Below are positions 24,293 through 33,222 of a stretch of 51,842 nucleotides of DNA, piece by piece. The stretch is taken from contig DUNQ01000053.1 in the NCBI GenBank assembly GCA_012839325.1, forward strand, positions 1 to 51,842, given 5' to 3'. The stretch comes from Candidatus Cloacimonadota bacterium. Lineage in GTDB: Bacteria > Cloacimonadota > Cloacimonadia > Cloacimonadales > Cloacimonadaceae. The position numbers and the translations under genes were made by a program. The notes under the pieces were generated by a model. That model had not been told where the DNA came from, made no database searches, and saw only the letters and a list, made by a program, of their open reading frames with translations. Within the stretch, counting starts at the first letter, position 1. The number at the start of each line of letters is the position of its first letter.

Positions 24293-27078
24293 CTTTCAGC
24301 GAGCTTAGCGCGCACTGTTTCCACTGCCTTTTGGCTGGCCTCTATCTCCTTTTGATTGCCGATCTGTTCTTTGAGCGCAAGGCTTCGTTCATAATACTTT
24401 AGCGCACTTTCATAGTCGTCCTTTGCATAGCTGATATTGCCCAGATTCCCCACGGCTTTGATAAGCTCCGGTTTATCGAACATCTTTTCTGCCAAAGCGA
24501 GCTTTTGCATCAACCACATCTGCGCCTCATCGTAGTCTTTTGTCACATAATTAGCCCAACCGAGATTACCCAATGCTATGGATTCATCCCTTAAGAATTG
24601 ATGCTTGCGCGCGATGCTGAGACTCTCCAAGAGGAGCTCTTTTGCCCGCACAGACTCCTCTTTTTCAAGATAGATGAGCCCAAGATTGGACAAGGTCTTC
24701 GCCTGCCGCTGAGCGTCATTGATCTCACGCGCCAAAGCAAGGCTTTCCTGATGACTCTCAAGCGCTGCATCAAACTCTTTATTGTGCTGATGCCAAATGC
24801 CCATACTATTCAGCGCGATGCATGTCTGATACTTATCATCAAGACTGCGAGCGAGAGCAAGCCCGCTTTCAAAAGCCGTCCGCGCCTGATCAAGCTCTCC
24901 GCGATAAAAGGCCGTCATACCCCTTAATCTATAAAGTTCACAATATATAGCCGACTGAGAATCAATGAGTTCAGCCGCATCATTGATAGCAGAAACAGCC
25001 TCATCCCACGCCCCGCCTATCCACAAAGCATCCGCCAAGGTCATAAGCGTCTCCGCCCGCCTTTCCGGCTCCTCCACAAACTCCAAGAGCCGCTTTGCCA
25101 GCCGTATCGCCAGAGGATTGTCATGCAGCTTCAGCGCCTTCTTCAAAGCCTTGGAAAGCCAAAGCTCCGCCTTGACCTCATCCTCCGCCTTATCATAATG
25201 ATCCGCCAAAGCATAAACGAAGGAATCCAGCCTATCCGCAAAGAGCTTTTCTATAGCCTCCGCTGCCAGCTGATGCAGCATCTTCCTATTCTGATGCAAA
25301 AGAGTTTGATAAGCCACCTCACGCGTGGTGATATTCTTAAAGAGATAGCTGGAATAATCATAGCCTAAAAGCTTCATGATGAGCGAGTGATCCTCAAGAT
25401 CGGTAAGGGTTTGCGCCACATCCTCATCTTCATTGAGCTTCTTATCGATCTCACGCAGGATATCCACAAAGAACTCATTGCCAATCACCGATGCTTTGTG
25501 CAACATCAGCCTCAGATTGTGAGGAAGAGCATCCAAGCGCGATAGGATCAGCGCATGAATATTCCCCGGCACAGGATATTCATCAAGATCAGTTTGAGGC
25601 AGAGAGCCGATATAGCTACTCCACTGCTCCAAATAGAAGGGATTGCCGCCGGACAGCTCTCGCACCAGCTTCAAGGTCTCATCCCCAAGCCGCAAACCGG
25701 CAGTATATTGCTTGAGCATCTCATCCATCACCTCTCTGGAGAAAGCCCTAAGCTCCAAAAGAGTGAACCGCGGATGCTCCACCACGCAAGGAAGAATCTC
25801 ATAATCCAGCCTATAACTGAACAAAAGAAGCGCCGCTGTCCCCCGCTGATCAAAGCTCTGCAAGAGATAGTCCAAAAGCTGCGCACTCGCCTCATCTGCG
25901 AGATGGATATCCTCCAGAACTATGATGATATCCCGCCCCTTTTTCTCCGCAAGACTGATAATGGCAAAGAGAACAGTCTCCAATGCACGAAAGAGATGAT
26001 CCAAGAGATCTTTACCCTTTTGCTGAAGCCGTGCATCAGGAATGCGGATCTCCATCAGAAAGCCGATTAGCGGCAAGGCATCCAAGACGGAATCATCCCC
26101 ACACTCCTCTGCAAGCCCACGGAGAGCCTTATGCAGTGCATCTTTCTTCAGCGCAGTCTTCTCATTTGGATTGATGTCAAAATAGATCTGCAAGAGATTG
26201 GTGAAAACATTAAATGGACTGGGCGATATAGGCGAGCAATAGCCTTTCAAGAGCGAGATGTTCGACACAGACGAGATGAACTCACTGATGAGCCTACTCT
26301 TGCCAATGCCCGCATCTCCTTTGAGACCAATGATCTGGACACCTTGCTTAGAGCGCTGAAAAGCATCCGCCAAGACAGAGAGCTCTTCCTCCCGCCCGAT
26401 GAACTTATTTGAACGAGGACTACTCTTCTCAATCTTCTGCCCCGTCACCAGCCAACAATCTATGGGATCATCCATGCCTTTGACCATGACCTCTCCCCTA
26501 TGCTCAAACTCGAACACAGAATCCACGAGCTCCTTGGTCTCACGCGGCATCATGATACGATTTACCGGCGCATTACTCTCCATACGGCTTGCCAAGTTCA
26601 CCTGAGGTCCATATACGGTGAAATCCCCCTCACGGGACTCTCCCACTTTCCCCACCGAGACCAAGCCGGTATTGATACCTATCCTCAAGCCAAGTTCCAG
26701 CTCTTCAAAGCCCGGCTCTCGGCTGAGAAGCGAGTTATAAAGCTTAAGTTGCTCCTGCATCTTAATAGCCGCAAGAATAGCCCTTTGCGTATCCTGCTCA
26801 CTCGCTTTCTTAGCACCGAATAGCGCCATTACTCCATCGCCTATATATTTATCGACAAAGCCGCCATAGAAGTTTATACTACGGCTAAATATCTTGAGTA
26901 TCTCATCCATTTTGAGATGGATAACCTCCGGCGCAAAGAGGTTTGAGATATTGGTAAAGCCTTTGATATCGGCAAATAGGACGGCGACCTCTCTGAGCTC
27001 ACCTTCCTTGAGACTCAACTTGGGTTCTTGATCTTCTCCAAAGAAGTCAGCCCCAAAAAAGAGCTCGGTATCGATCAC
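24289..27078 (-). CDS. Class III nucleotidyl cyclase - AAA ATPase - TPR fusion
   Basis: Cytosolic signalling protein (929 residues), similar in layout to mammalian soluble adenylyl cyclase but with one cyclase domain. Cyclase (about 28-205): metal aspartates D37 (FADIKGFT) and D81 (GDGVMALFG), K77 and D152 (GDFTVYG) matching adenine-recognition positions, N161 and R165 (VNLASRM). All catalytic positions look intact, so cAMP production is plausible. ATPase: Walker A GDAGIGKS (254-261) and IIIVLEDIHLAD as Walker B, AAA_16/STAND type. C-terminus: TPR units such as AKTLSNLGLIYLEKEES and KAVGNLGNISYAKDDYESALKYYERSL. ATG overlaps the sirtuin stop by four bases. No cAMP receptor gene is nearby. Confidence 0.9.
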   Translation of the reverse strand: MIDTELFFGADFFGEDQEPKLSLKEGELREVAVLFADIKGFTNISNLFAPEVIHLKMDEILKIFSRSINFYGGFVDKYIGDGVMALFGAKKASEQDTQRAILAAIKMQEQLKLYNSLLSREPGFEELELGLRIGINTGLVSVGKVGESREGDFTVYGPQVNLASRMESNAPVNRIMMPRETKELVDSVFEFEHRGEVMVKGMDDPIDCWLVTGQKIEKSSPRSNKFIGREEELSVLADAFQRSKQGVQIIGLKGDAGIGKSRLISEFISSVSNISLLKGYCSPISPSPFNVFTNLLQIYFDINPNEKTALKKDALHKALRGLAEECGDDSVLDALPLIGFLMEIRIPDARLQQKGKDLLDHLFRALETVLFAIISLAEKKGRDIIIVLEDIHLADEASAQLLDYLLQSFDQRGTAALLLFSYRLDYEILPCVVEHPRFTLLELRAFSREVMDEMLKQYTAGLRLGDETLKLVRELSGGNPFYLEQWSSYIGSLPQTDLDEYPVPGNIHALILSRLDALPHNLRLMLHKASVIGNEFFVDILREIDKKLNEDEDVAQTLTDLEDHSLIMKLLGYDYSSYLFKNITTREVAYQTLLHQNRKMLHQLAAEAIEKLFADRLDSFVYALADHYDKAEDEVKAELWLSKALKKALKLHDNPLAIRLAKRLLEFVEEPERRAETLMTLADALWIGGAWDEAVSAINDAAELIDSQSAIYCELYRLRGMTAFYRGELDQARTAFESGLALARSLDDKYQTCIALNSMGIWHQHNKEFDAALESHQESLALAREINDAQRQAKTLSNLGLIYLEKEESVRAKELLLESLSIARKHQFLRDESIALGNLGWANYVTKDYDEAQMWLMQKLALAEKMFDKPELIKAVGNLGNISYAKDDYESALKYYERSLALKEQIGNQKEIEASQKAVETVRAKLAES

Positions 27079-27773
27079 AGACTCTCCACGATATTTTGCA
27101 CGAAATCAGGCAAGATCTCACCTGCTTTACCCTGATGAAATTCGTCTATAAAAGACATATTATCAGGCTTTTCGAGGTTGATTGCAACTGTCTTTGCGCC
27201 CAGATACTTAGCGGTCATAACAAGCCCTGCGGCAGGATAGACCACTCCACTGGTGCCGACCACCATGAAGACCTCGCACTTACGCAAGAGAGATTCGATC
27301 TCGCCCATCTTGTAAGGCACTTCGCCAAACCAAACTATATCCGGTCTGAGAAAACCATTACACTCCTCACACAAAGGCAGATCAGGACTGAGATCGATCT
27401 CAGCCATTTTATAATAGGTATTACAAGACTCGCAAAAGCAATCCTGCAAAGAGCCGTGCATTTCGATTACACGCTGATTGCCCGCCGTAATATGCAGACC
27501 ATCAATATTTTGGGTTATGATGTGAAAGTTATCGCCCAGAGCTTTTTCAAGCTCCACGAGCGCATAGTGTCCGGGATTTGGAGATACTTCCTGACTTTGG
27601 TGAAAGCGTGCTTTATAAAAGCGCCAGACCAGTTCAGGATTTCGGCGGTATCCATCAATGGACGCCACTTCATTCACGTCGTGATCTTCCCAAAGTCCGT
27701 CGTTATCTCTAAAGGTGCGAATGCCGGATTCAGCACTGATGCCGGCACCCGTTAAAATAAGGTATTTTTTCAT
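27075..27773 (-). CDS. cobB: NAD-dependent protein deacylase, Sir2 family
   Basis: Removes acyl groups from lysines using NAD. Motifs: GAGISAESGI (NAD), TQNIDGLH, catalytic H106 in IEMHG, and zinc cysteines C114, C117, C135 and C138. The Y53-x-x-R56 pair (FYKAR) is the class III signature that favours negatively charged acyl groups such as succinyl or malonyl, as in SIRT5 and E. coli CobB. The 232-residue length is a bare catalytic core. It overlaps the C25 peptidase gene upstream and the cyclase gene downstream by four bases each. Confidence 0.94.
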   Translation of the reverse strand: MKKYLILTGAGISAESGIRTFRDNDGLWEDHDVNEVASIDGYRRNPELVWRFYKARFHQSQEVSPNPGHYALVELEKALGDNFHIITQNIDGLHITAGNQRVIEMHGSLQDCFCESCNTYYKMAEIDLSPDLPLCEECNGFLRPDIVWFGEVPYKMGEIESLLRKCEVFMVVGTSGVVYPAAGLVMTAKYLGAKTVAINLEKPDNMSFIDEFHQGKAGEILPDFVQNIVESL

Positions 27774-30700
27774 TTTATTAACAACATCTTTTTGGTTTGC
27801 TGCTCACCTGCCACACTTATGCGGTAAGAATATATCCCGCTGGAGACAAGCTCGCCGCCGTGATTTTTCCCATCCCAAACCAGGCTGTGAGCACCGGAGG
27901 GAAGGGAGCCATCGACCAGAGTTCTAACCAATTGCCCCTTAATGTTATAGATATTCAACAAAACATTTTCTGCACGAGGCAGGTTAAAGCTGATCGTAGT
28001 TTCAGGATTGAAAGGATTAGGGTAGTTTTGTTTTAAGATAAGCGGCTGCATGATGCCGGGTGCTTCAGGATTGCTGACCGTGGGCGTTTCCACAAGGATG
28101 TCATCGATATACCAGCCTTCACCGCCAACGTAAGCATCACTGCCGAATACAAAGCGGAATTGCGCTACGCCTGATGCATCATAAAGCTCAAAGATCTCTT
28201 CACGCCAATCAAAGCTGCCGGAAAAGACCAAGGTTCCCGTTTCAAAGGGCGAAGCAGGATTACGCGAGATCGAATATGGATAACCGTTCTCAGGAAGAAT
28301 AAGCTCCCAATCACCGCCGTTGAGGGACATCTCAACCAAGCCGCCATCCCAAGCCTGATAACTGATGGTGCTATGATTCTCTGCATCCATCCAATGCCAG
28401 AACTTGAGCTTACTGCCCGGCGTGATATTGACAAGAGGCGAAACAAGTGCACCAAAGGATGATGCCGCATAGTCTCCGCTACCGGTAGAGCCAAACTTCA
28501 TGCTAAAGCTTCCGCCATCGGTATTGTTCCGCGCCTCCGAGCGATGCCATTGATTTACAAAGTTACTGCTGAGCTGAACGCTTTCCCAGCCTTCTAAATC
28601 GTGTTCAAAGCTATAGGTAACCATGCCAATGGGTATGCGGAATGTTCCGTCTTCGATATCTCCATTTTCTGCAGAGAGTATATAGCCGATGGACGCAACA
28701 TCCCCGGGCTCCGCTTCGGGAGAGATTTGAATATTAAACACCAAGCCATAGTCTATGGACTCGCCGCCCGGCAGAGGGTTAAAGTTCACATCAAAGACAT
28801 CTGCCACTCCAAGATCATCATAAGGGAATAGGATAAGCATGGGATTGAATGCCGTTCCGCTACCTGTGTTTTTAAGCGCAATAGAGACGCCCACAAGATC
28901 ACCGGGATTCACACAATTATCTGCATGAATGAGGTGATAGCTTTCCATAGAGATATTTGGCGTAGAGAGGATGATAAAGTGATTAGTATGGGAAACATAA
29001 TCGTCATAATCAGCAAGAATCTTAAATCTCGCCTGATGCCTATCCGGGAAATTGCCCACTATCGCTATCTCAAAGGCATCCTCAAGATCGATAGTTGCAC
29101 CGGCTGCCAATGCGCTAAAATCACAACTGCCTTGAACCACCTCAATATTATCCGACATACTGACGATGCTGAGAGTGCCGCCTTCCAGCTGATCTGCCGT
29201 GCCGATATTGGCAAGCGTTAGCCCGAGACTGACATTTTGCCCGGTGTGGAAAAGCATGCCCGGCTCAGGATATATCAGCGATTGCGTTGCAATGTAAGGA
29301 ACATCTTCCAAGATCACTTCAAACTCAGTGGAATAAGGATACCTGCCAACTGCCGTCAGGAATACCTCATATTCTCCCGGCATGAGCGGAGTAAAAAAGC
29401 CCACCGTGAAGTTGCCGTCTTCGCTAAAATCTTCATACAAGAGGTTATCGCCTTGCTTGATTTTGAGGAAGACATTCTCTGCATCTGTATCTATTTGATG
29501 TTGCGTTTGCTGCATAGGCCAGAGATAAGGCATATTCACAGTGATGGCTTGCGGGGTATCCGTCCAGACCTTTGTAGCGGGACACCCGAAAAGATTCATG
29601 TTATAGATAACCCAAAACATCACCGGAGTATTATGAGTATAAGGAATATTTGCAATCTTAGCATCCACCAAAGACCAGCCAAGTTCATACTCATCTTTAC
29701 CAAAGAGTGCATTTATATATTGACGGTGTATCTTTTGACTTGCACCGTTTGTAGAGCCCTGCACTCCCCATCCGTAGCGAGAGTTTGAGATCATGCCCGC
29801 AGCCGAAGTTGCTATCCCCGTAAAGACTTCAGAGATGCAATCCGCAGTATATTGCCCGGGATTGGTCTCACGATTGTCGAAACTGCCCGCATAACAGCCT
29901 TGAGTGAAATAGATGGAATAGTTCTGATCTACACCGTTATTTGTGATAGTATTTGCGCTGACTTGTCTATTACTTAAACGCATGTTATAATTTGTAAAAG
30001 AGTGTCCCAAGTGGTTCACGAGATTTGTGCCTTGCGAAAGGATGGGACGCACATGCGAAGAACCCCAAGCACCGTCATAGCCATAAGTTCTGTCATAGAG
30101 CTTTGTGATATCCCAATCCGTGGGCACGCCGACGGTGGTATATCCGTGCATGGAGCTTCCGCCTATCATCTCGTCCATATAGTCTCCGCCCCATGTAGGT
30201 CCCTCCCACAGCCATTCACCGCAGAAGAAAGAAGATTTGATGGCATCCTCCACGGGCGTGGTCTGATAGGACTTTATCTTATGAATTTGGTTCTGAATCT
30301 CTTCGTCGTTATTATAACAAATCCTGCCTATGGCAAGCTCCGGCGTGAGATCAGCCTCTTGCGGCTCGCCCCAATAACTATTATTGTTATCGTTCCAAGT
30401 TCCGTCTAAACAGCTATAATACATATCCGCAGGAATGTCGTTATCCACCTGACTTCCCGTGCCCATATTCACATAGAACCCGCGATGAGGGATTACATCT
30501 ACATCACCGCCCAAAAGCACATAGCGCAAGGGATTTTCATTATAATAGTTGATGATAAAGTTGCGTATCTTCTCTTGATCGTCCTGTCCGCTGCTATTTG
30601 CAATGATATAGCCCACATCCACCATCTCGCTGGAGATGCCGATAGAATAGAGATAATCAGCCAGTTCTTGCCAGATATCTTCCTTTGCGGAATCGATTAT

Positions 30701-31354
30701 CATGAGATATTCAATGGCGCGCAATACATCATATCTCGGCTGAACATGTCTTTGCGGATTATCTACAATCTTATTTATTTTATTTAAAACAAATGCGTCT
30801 TCTTTAAGCAAACTCAGCGCGGCATTTGCTCTGCCCGTATATTCTTCATGGATTTCCACACGCGCGTTTGTATAGAAATACAAGAGATTTTGCTGCGGAT
30901 AATACTCAAAAGGAGAGAAGTTGCCGAAAACCAGACTGTGTCCGTTCATAAAGTCAGTTCTGAGTCCATTTGCGCACTCAAGCGGGAAAGCTTTGTCACT
31001 ATTGTAGATATCAGGATTAGGCGCATCCGGCTTTTCTTTGATCGGGTGTGAAAAGGGATATTGAGTTTGCACCGGCGCGATCTTGCCGTCAAGCTTGATT
31101 TCCACCCTGCCACTGCGGATAACGGAGACATCTTTCGCCTCGCTTCCTTTGGGCAAAAGAAGGCTATAGCCAAAATATGGCAGGTCCGGCTCACCGGGTA
31201 AGCCGGCTGATTCGGCGCCGCTGAGCATAACCGATACCCCAAATTGAGATCTCGTGATTTTGGGCATATCCAATTGATAGTCATAACTGACAACTGCGGT
31301 CAAGGCGAGCGCAATGGTCAAAAGTGCGAGAATGATACAGGTCTTTTTCATCAT
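27770..31354 (-). CDS. Secreted C25 (gingipain-type) cysteine peptidase with C-terminal sorting domain
   Basis: Large exported protease, 1194 residues. A signal peptide (about 1-22) is followed by a pro-region (to about 205) with the SLLLPKGSEAKDVSV-type sequence, then the C25 caspase-like domain: YVLLGGDVDVIPH, DMYYS, ELAIGR, catalytic His in NHLGH (H451), and catalytic Cys in YFTQGCYAGSFDN (C487). Next come Ig/CARDB-like domains, a MAM/lectin-like beta-sandwich (about 945-1100), and a C-terminal domain with LKQNYPNPFNPETTISF and SGIYSYRI, the FlgD-like/type IX sorting type. It likely acts at the cell surface, degrading proteins for amino-acid fermentation. No type IX secretion genes lie in the window. 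Stop overlaps the sirtuin start. Confidence 0.92.
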   Translation of the reverse strand: MMKKTCIILALLTIALALTAVVSYDYQLDMPKITRSQFGVSVMLSGAESAGLPGEPDLPYFGYSLLLPKGSEAKDVSVIRSGRVEIKLDGKIAPVQTQYPFSHPIKEKPDAPNPDIYNSDKAFPLECANGLRTDFMNGHSLVFGNFSPFEYYPQQNLLYFYTNARVEIHEEYTGRANAALSLLKEDAFVLNKINKIVDNPQRHVQPRYDVLRAIEYLMIIDSAKEDIWQELADYLYSIGISSEMVDVGYIIANSSGQDDQEKIRNFIINYYNENPLRYVLLGGDVDVIPHRGFYVNMGTGSQVDNDIPADMYYSCLDGTWNDNNNSYWGEPQEADLTPELAIGRICYNNDEEIQNQIHKIKSYQTTPVEDAIKSSFFCGEWLWEGPTWGGDYMDEMIGGSSMHGYTTVGVPTDWDITKLYDRTYGYDGAWGSSHVRPILSQGTNLVNHLGHSFTNYNMRLSNRQVSANTITNNGVDQNYSIYFTQGCYAGSFDNRETNPGQYTADCISEVFTGIATSAAGMISNSRYGWGVQGSTNGASQKIHRQYINALFGKDEYELGWSLVDAKIANIPYTHNTPVMFWVIYNMNLFGCPATKVWTDTPQAITVNMPYLWPMQQTQHQIDTDAENVFLKIKQGDNLLYEDFSEDGNFTVGFFTPLMPGEYEVFLTAVGRYPYSTEFEVILEDVPYIATQSLIYPEPGMLFHTGQNVSLGLTLANIGTADQLEGGTLSIVSMSDNIEVVQGSCDFSALAAGATIDLEDAFEIAIVGNFPDRHQARFKILADYDDYVSHTNHFIILSTPNISMESYHLIHADNCVNPGDLVGVSIALKNTGSGTAFNPMLILFPYDDLGVADVFDVNFNPLPGGESIDYGLVFNIQISPEAEPGDVASIGYILSAENGDIEDGTFRIPIGMVTYSFEHDLEGWESVQLSSNFVNQWHRSEARNNTDGGSFSMKFGSTGSGDYAASSFGALVSPLVNITPGSKLKFWHWMDAENHSTISYQAWDGGLVEMSLNGGDWELILPENGYPYSISRNPASPFETGTLVFSGSFDWREEIFELYDASGVAQFRFVFGSDAYVGGEGWYIDDILVETPTVSNPEAPGIMQPLILKQNYPNPFNPETTISFNLPRAENVLLNIYNIKGQLVRTLVDGSLPSGAHSLVWDGKNHGGELVSSGIYSYRISVAGEQQTKKMLLIK

Positions 31355-31402
31355 AATTAAAACTTTTATCCTAAAGTTCGTATATTTTTTGGCTTATTTG
31401 CA

Positions 31403-31558
31403 CTCGATGCGCCTTTCAGACTTCTGACTCTATGCATCACTACGCAATAATCCAAAATACTTCCTAAGTGCAAGATTACACAAGCTTGAAATCTCGTCAA
31501 GCACGATAGCTTGCAAAGTTGAACAAAAAGAGGCGCATTGAGCGCAATGGCAAGCTAT
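31403..31558. repeat. Nested inverted repeats
   Basis: CTCGATGCGCC (31403-31413) is matched in reverse by GGCGCATTGAG (31532-31542) with one mismatch. ATAGCTTGC (31506-31514) and GCAAGCTAT (31550-31558) are a perfect 9-bp pair enclosing a small GCGC-ATTGA-GCGC hairpin (31533-31545). The arms are competing, so only one fold can form at a time. Confidence 0.5.
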
Positions 31559-31657
31559 TAGAGACTATAATTTAATTATTATCAGGCAGAATTATCGCGT
31601 AAATGGCGGATTTTCTCTTCTTTTATTTCATGCCGCTAAATGCCGTATTTCCCACAT

Positions 31658-31751
31658 CTTCCCTATTGGGTGCAGGTGGAGATGTGGTCATGATATGCTC
31701 ATGGCGATGACCACATCATGACCACATCTATAGCAGAAACCTATAGGGATG
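31658..31751 (-). repeat. 94-bp nested palindromic repeat, copy 2
   Basis: Ends CTTCCCTATTGGGTGCAG and CTATAGGGATG, with inner ATGTGGTCATG and CATGACCACAT arms. In reverse complement it matches the copy at 51527-51620 at 73 of 94 positions, gap-free by hand. It lies between the divergent C25 peptidase and TolC-type genes. Confidence 0.85.
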
Positions 31752-31865
31752 GCATGGTGAGCCGGGCTGACATCAGCTTAAATATCATAGAATTATGGGA
31801 TGCTTAAATGCAGATTCAAAGAAATATCTTGCCTTAAATCGCCCGTCATAGATTTTGTGCTCAAA

Positions 31866-31871
31866 TATAAT
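31866..31871 (+). promoter_or_regulatory. Possible -10 of the efflux operon
   Basis: A perfect TATAAT, but the bases 17 upstream (CCGTCA) are a poor -35. If real, the leader is about 95 bases and includes the inverted repeat at 31909-31936. Confidence 0.35.
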
Positions 31872-31908
31872 TCTCTTATTTTTTTAAAAAAGATTTGCAG
31901 GGAAATTG

Positions 31909-31936
31909 TTAGACAACCGTATAGATTGTAGTCTAA
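31909..31936. promoter_or_regulatory. Operator-like inverted repeat before the efflux operon
   Basis: TTAGAC (31909-31914) and GTCTAA (31931-31936) pair perfectly across 16 bases, with ACAA and TTGT placed inside the arms. The size suits a TetR or MarR dimer, common regulators of tripartite pumps. No regulator gene is adjacent. Confidence 0.35.
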
Positions 31937-31971
31937 ATAGAGTTAAATTTGAATATATAAGAAGGAAAAAA

Positions 31972-33222
31972 GTGAGAAACAAGTTAGCCTTAATACTGTT
32001 TATCTTGCTGCCAATCGCAATGGCGGCAAGCGTTTACACATTAGATGATCTGATCGAGCATGGCATCGAGCATAGCTTGAACATCCAAAAAGAGCTGCTC
32101 AGCGCAGAGAGCTCGAAAAGTGCTTTGACCTCCGCTTTGTGGAATTTTGCTCCGGAAGCAAGCATCAGCGCGGGGATAAATAAGGACTTCGATCCGCCGG
32201 TCTCGCGTTCATCGCTAAGCAGTCATGCAGGAATCGATATATCCAAAACCATCAGTTTGAACGATCCCAGCTATTTTAACTATCGCAGCGCTCTCTTGGA
32301 CGATCAAAGCGCGCAATTGAGACTTCAGAAAAACAAAAGCGAATATGCCTACAAGGTGTTCCAAGCCTTTCTCAGTGTGCTTTCAAACACGAAGCGCATG
32401 GAAGCCCTCAGCGAGAACCTTGAGATCCAAAACAGAGTGTGGGAGCAGAGCAAAACTCTCTTTCGTCTCGGCAAGATCACGCCTTTTGAAGTAAAGCAAA
32501 ATGAGATTGCCGTGATGAATTCTGAGATCAGCATTGTTCAGCTGGAAAACACGATAGAGAATGCGCGCGCCGAGCTCTTTTCCTTGATCCAAATGAAGGA
32601 CGAAGGCTATCCCCTGCAGGAGCTGGATATCGATATAAATAAGGACGTTCCCGCTTTTGACAGTTCGGAGATGATTCAACTGAGGCTTTTGGAGCAAGAG
32701 CTTAAAAAGCATGATCTGAACCTCACGCAGAACAATCTTAGCTATCTGCCGCGGCTGAACTTAGGCTACGGCTTTTCGCGCAAGGTATCCGGCGCTGATT
32801 TCGATTTTGATCAATATAACACCGTTCATAACGCATATCTCAGCCTCTCTTATCCCCTGCTCAGCTTTTTCACCAATAGAGAAAGTGCGAGCAGGCAAAA
32901 GATTGCTAAACAGCTTACTGAGCTGAATCTTGAAGATACGATACAGCAGAGCCAAAGCGACTATGAAAATAAGAGCAGGGTTTTAGAGTATCTCTTGCGC
33001 TTGGAAAGCCTCTATGCAGAAAGGCTTGAGCAAGCTTCGGCACAGATAGAGATCGCGCAGGAGCGCTACCGCCTGGGTCTCATTGAACTTCTTGAACTGG
33101 ATAAAACCAGGACTTCTTATATAGATGCAAGGCTTGAGTATGAAAATAATCGCTATGAAATCCTCAAAACTCAAGAGAGCTTAAACTTTCAAATGTCAAA
33201 ACCGATCTTAGGGAAATGGTAA
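31972..33222 (+). CDS. TolC-family outer-membrane efflux protein
   Basis: Outer-membrane channel of a tripartite pump. After a signal peptide (VRNKLALILFILLPIAMAAS) come two copies of the TolC helical hairpin: the first includes YKVFQAFLSVLSNTKRMEALSENLEIQNRVWEQSKTLFRLGKITPFEVKQNE, the second YAERLEQASAQIEIAQERYRLGLIELLELDKTR, each ending in the L-G-x-I-x-x-x-x-L/F pattern. I use the GTG at 31972, six bases after AAGGA and directly before a clean signal peptide; the frame is open to a TTG at 31906, but that would add 22 charged residues ahead of the signal. It overlaps the adaptor gene by 7 bases. Confidence 0.9.
   Translation: MRNKLALILFILLPIAMAASVYTLDDLIEHGIEHSLNIQKELLSAESSKSALTSALWNFAPEASISAGINKDFDPPVSRSSLSSHAGIDISKTISLNDPSYFNYRSALLDDQSAQLRLQKNKSEYAYKVFQAFLSVLSNTKRMEALSENLEIQNRVWEQSKTLFRLGKITPFEVKQNEIAVMNSEISIVQLENTIENARAELFSLIQMKDEGYPLQELDIDINKDVPAFDSSEMIQLRLLEQELKKHDLNLTQNNLSYLPRLNLGYGFSRKVSGADFDFDQYNTVHNAYLSLSYPLLSFFTNRESASRQKIAKQLTELNLEDTIQQSQSDYENKSRVLEYLLRLESLYAERLEQASAQIEIAQERYRLGLIELLELDKTRTSYIDARLEYENNRYEILKTQESLNFQMSKPILGKW

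Larger units (their letters stand above)
31355..31971. other. 617-bp divergent intergenic region
   Basis: No convincing gene. It contains paired inverted repeats at 31403-31416/31526-31542 and 31506-31514/31550-31558, a copy of the 94-bp palindromic repeat (31658-31751), a TATAAT (31866-31871) and an inverted repeat (31909-31936) in the leader of the efflux operon. The promoter of the C25 peptidase should lie here, but no clear -35/-10 pair is visible. Confidence 0.65.

Noticed and set aside
24289-27078. Cyclase as a diguanylate cyclase
   Set aside because: There is no GGDEF motif; the Asp pair, Lys/Asp and Asn/Arg residues are those of class III adenylyl/guanylyl cyclases.
31906-31971. TTG start for the TolC-family protein
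   Set aside because: It would put 22 charged residues before the signal peptide and read across an inverted repeat. GTG at 31972 has AAGGA at good spacing.
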